Source: Siphonobacter sp048595215
GTDB taxonomy: Bacteria; Bacteroidota; Bacteroidia; Cytophagales; Spirosomataceae
DNA: 64,000 nt
Direction of reading: 5' to 3'
NCBI RefSeq assembly: GCF_048595215.1
Contig: NZ_JBMDWJ010000030.1
Location: 1-64,000, forward strand
This document shows positions 61,910 to 64,000 of this stretch, in pieces. Both the position numbers and the translations under genes were made by a program. Position 1 is the first letter of the stretch, and each line of letters begins with the position of its first letter. Under the pieces are notes generated by a model. That model did no database searches. It saw only the letters and a program-made list of their open reading frames with translations, and was not told the origin of the DNA.

Positions 61910-62578
61910 ATGCTTTTTCGATTGATCCGACAGAATTATTCGTTCTTCCTACCGTATATTTTATTGCTTATTGTCGTCGGCAGTATGCTTTCCCAGCTGG
62001 ATCGGACGGTACTGATGCGGTGGATTAATGGCGTCAATCATCCCTTCTGGGATCAGTTTTTCTATTACCTGACGGATTTAGCCGATGGAGCCGTGGGTTT
62101 TGGCATTGTCATTGGACTAGTATTTGTTCGGTACCGCTGGGCTCTGGCTGGTATACTATCCTTACTCATTGCTGGCCTGTTTACGCAGCTGTTGAAACAC
62201 AGTTTTTTCGCGGGAGAATTACGGCCCAGTGCCTTTTACAAAAACTCAGGCTGGGTTTTTCATACCGTCGATGGACTTAACTTACACAGCGTTAATAGCT
62301 TTCCATCGGGGCATTCAACGTCCGTTTTTGCCTTGTTTTGTTTGCTTACGTTACTGGTAAGCAACAAACACTGGGGCTGGCTATTTCTATTTCTGGCCGT
62401 TCTGGGGGCTTATTCCCGCGTGTACCTATTCCAGCATTTCGTCGCGGATATCTACGTAGGTTCGATTATTGGTACGGTATCTACACTGCTGGTGTTTACA
62501 GGACTAGAATCCTACTGGCAGCAACATCCCCAAAAGTGGCTGGATAAACGTCTGGAATTAAGACGAAGGGTCGCCTAA
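61910..62578 (+). CDS. PAP2-family membrane phosphatase
   Basis: A 222-residue integral membrane phosphatase with about five or six hydrophobic segments. The three PAP2 motifs are present: KHSFFAGELRPS, SFPSGHSTSVFAL and SRVYLFQHFVADIYVGS, with the catalytic histidines in the last two. Members dephosphorylate undecaprenyl pyrophosphate, phosphatidic acid or lipid A. A role in recycling the peptidoglycan lipid carrier is plausible next to an amidase, but not shown. It ends at a terminator shared with the fucosidase. Confidence 0.92.
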   Translation: MLFRLIRQNYSFFLPYILLLIVVGSMLSQLDRTVLMRWINGVNHPFWDQFFYYLTDLADGAVGFGIVIGLVFVRYRWALAGILSLLIAGLFTQLLKHSFFAGELRPSAFYKNSGWVFHTVDGLNLHSVNSFPSGHSTSVFALFCLLTLLVSNKHWGWLFLFLAVLGAYSRVYLFQHFVADIYVGSIIGTVSTLLVFTGLESYWQQHPQKWLDKRLELRRRVA

Positions 62579-62585
62579 CTATTCA

Positions 62586-62630
62586 GAAAAAAAAGGCTGG
62601 ACGGGAAAATCTCCGTCCAGCCTTTTTTTC
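62586..62630. terminator. Bidirectional intrinsic terminator
   Basis: The stem AAGGCTGGACGG / CCGTCCAGCCTT with A- and T-tracts, between the converging PAP2 and fucosidase genes. Confidence 0.92.
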
Positions 62631-62643
62631 TGAAACCCGCAAG

Positions 62644-64000
62644 TTAGCGGGCCGCTCCTTCCAGCTTATATACCCAGGCGTGCTGGCAGGGTATCGTAGC
62701 AGGCGTGACGCTCGGGGCCGCAATTGTCAGTTGATTCCCCTTCATACTCGTTTTCACCGCTCCTTTAAAGCCCAGCAGAGAGACACTTTGTGGTTTAGTA
62801 ATACCATCGACTGAAAGGTTATCCATCCATTCCGTCGTCAATACGTACAGATCTTTTCCTTTCTGCGTGAAAAACAGTTTAGTACCTTTCTTGAAAGTCG
62901 GAGCCTTGTCCCAGGCCCGCGTACCGTAGATGGCATCTTTATTTACATTAAGCCAATCGCCCATGTCTTTCAGCCGTTGCTGCATAATGACGGGAATACG
63001 GCCATCCGCGGTGGGTCCGACATTCAGTAACAGATTGCCGCCGCGAGCCACTTTCTCAATCAGAATGTGTACCAATGCCGCCGACGTAGCATAATCCTCC
63101 AGAATCTCGGCCCGATTATAGCCAAACGAACCGCCGATTCCCCGGCATTCTTCCCAGGGATGCGTAAATTTCGTATTATCGGCATTCCCCGAGTGTACTA
63201 AATCGTATTCGGTTGTGTAAATGCCGCCGTGCTTCGAACGAGTTTCCTTACCCCAACGATCATTGACCACCACAGTTTCTTTCACCGGTGACTCGTTATA
63301 CAGCCAAGCCAGAAATTCTGTACTTTTCCACACTTCCGACGAATGGTCCCATTCGCCATCCGTCCATACGACGTCGGGTTTGTACCGGGTTACCAGATCT
63401 TTCAGCTGGGGTATCATGTGCTCGTCTACGTAACGGTTCACGCTTTGTTTGTACAGCGGATTGTACCACTCGTATAGAGAGTAATAATAGCCCATGTGCA
63501 AGCCTTTATCCTTGACGGCGGACGTCAGATCACCCAGCAAATCGCGGTGCGGACCTACGTCTACGGCGTTCCAATTCCAAGCCTGAGCACTGGGCCAGAG
63601 GGTAAAGCCTTCGTGGTGTTTCGACGTCAATACGACATATTTCGCTCCGGCCTGTTCAAAAACCTTTGCCCATTCGTCCGGCTTGAAAAATTCGGCTTTA
63701 AAATCTTTGACAAAGTCCTGGTACTTCGTGTCTGCTCCATACACGCGGTTATGAAATTTCTGAAACAGCGGTGAGGTCTTGCTTTTAGCGTCCTGCCACT
63801 TCTGCCAATACCATTCCGAATACTGATCGTAGACGCCCATGCCATCGCGGGCGGTAGGAGCATAAGAGGGTACGGAAAATAGTCCCCAGTGAATAAAAAT
63901 GCCAAACTTGGCGTCTTCAAACCAATTCGGAACGGGCCGTGAATCGATGGAGGCCCAGTTGGCTTCGTAGGTTTTCTGAGCCATAGCCAGACAGGAACAA
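62644..64000 (-). CDS. Alpha-L-fucosidase, GH29 (5' end beyond the window)
   Basis: The visible part has about 446 residues and shows a complete GH29 barrel: FGIFIHWGLFSVPSY, LTSKHHEGFTLWPS, DVVWTDGEWDHSS with the likely nucleophile Asp, and GGNLLLNVGPTADGR. A C-terminal beta domain follows. The frame stays open past the first visible ATG at 63984, and the upstream codons read SCLA, like the end of a signal peptide, so the true start lies right of base 64000. It differs clearly in sequence from the fucosidase at 7355-8767. The gene is partial at its 5' end only. Confidence 0.93.
   Translation of the reverse strand, partial: CSCLAMAQKTYEANWASIDSRPVPNWFEDAKFGIFIHWGLFSVPSYAPTARDGMGVYDQYSEWYWQKWQDAKSKTSPLFQKFHNRVYGADTKYQDFVKDFKAEFFKPDEWAKVFEQAGAKYVVLTSKHHEGFTLWPSAQAWNWNAVDVGPHRDLLGDLTSAVKDKGLHMGYYYSLYEWYNPLYKQSVNRYVDEHMIPQLKDLVTRYKPDVVWTDGEWDHSSEVWKSTEFLAWLYNESPVKETVVVNDRWGKETRSKHGGIYTTEYDLVHSGNADNTKFTHPWEECRGIGGSFGYNRAEILEDYATSAALVHILIEKVARGGNLLLNVGPTADGRIPVIMQQRLKDMGDWLNVNKDAIYGTRAWDKAPTFKKGTKLFFTQKGKDLYVLTTEWMDNLSVDGITKPQSVSLLGFKGAVKTSMKGNQLTIAAPSVTPATIPCQHAWVYKLEGAAR

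Overview
The window reads as ordinary chromosome of a Bacteroidota bacterium, most likely Cytophagales (Spirosomaceae-like). The basis is a GT3-type glycogen synthase, lipoproteins whose cysteine follows a short hydrophobic leader, CarboxypepD-reg plus beta-barrel outer-membrane proteins, an LptD/AmiC divergent pair, a DksA-like protein with a degenerate zinc finger, and promoters of the TTTG-N18-21-TAnnTTTG type. The genus is inference. Genes are densely packed and mostly closed by strong intrinsic terminators.

Layout. 1-2.6 kb: ruvX and glycogen synthase. 2.6-8.8 kb: a glycan-catabolism group (GH20 hexosaminidase, glycosylasparaginase, ROK regulator, GH29 fucosidase). 8.8-10.3 kb: a DUF2059 protein and an alpha/beta-hydrolase lipoprotein. 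10.3-14.7 kb: a five-gene cassette with two diheme MbnH/MauG-type peroxidases around an MbnP-like lipoprotein, a small Cys-motif membrane protein and an outer-membrane protein beginning CDICGCG. 14.7-18.7 kb: GreA-like factor, YceI, AraC regulator, outer-membrane protein, DksA-like protein. 19-25.3 kb: glutamate dehydrogenase, an isolated fusA-rpsJ pair, an OmpA lipoprotein and a secreted hypothetical protein. 25.4-30.6 kb: TPP riboswitch with its TonB-dependent receptor, two envelope-stress-like small proteins, thrC. 30.8-37.9 kb: a tightly coupled membrane operon (SpoIIM, multi-TM protein, DUF4129, DUF4350) that ends with an McrB-type AAA ATPase, with a divergent RDD protein and two small proteins. 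38-41.4 kb: a large outer-membrane receptor-like barrel. 41.7-47 kb: siroheme sulfite/nitrite reductase, cobA, lipB, a conserved small protein and a PolB-like exonuclease. 47-51 kb: a secreted SGNH-type esterase, a small hypothetical gene and an AraC regulator.

51-57.8 kb is AT-rich and accessory-looking. It holds a lipoprotein, a LuxR-type two-component system, a beta-propeller lipoprotein, a decayed HAD phosphatase gene, and fragments of a Bacteroidota tyrosine recombinase lying directly beside tRNA-Lys(CTT). I read this as the remains of an element integrated at the tRNA. 57.9-64 kb returns to core genes (lptD, amidase, PAP2 phosphatase) and ends in a second GH29 fucosidase cut by the window edge.

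The items I consider most worth follow-up are the McrB-type ATPase sitting where a MoxR ATPase would be expected, the duplicated MbnH/MbnP cassette, and the decayed tRNA-Lys element. None is proven novel from sequence alone.
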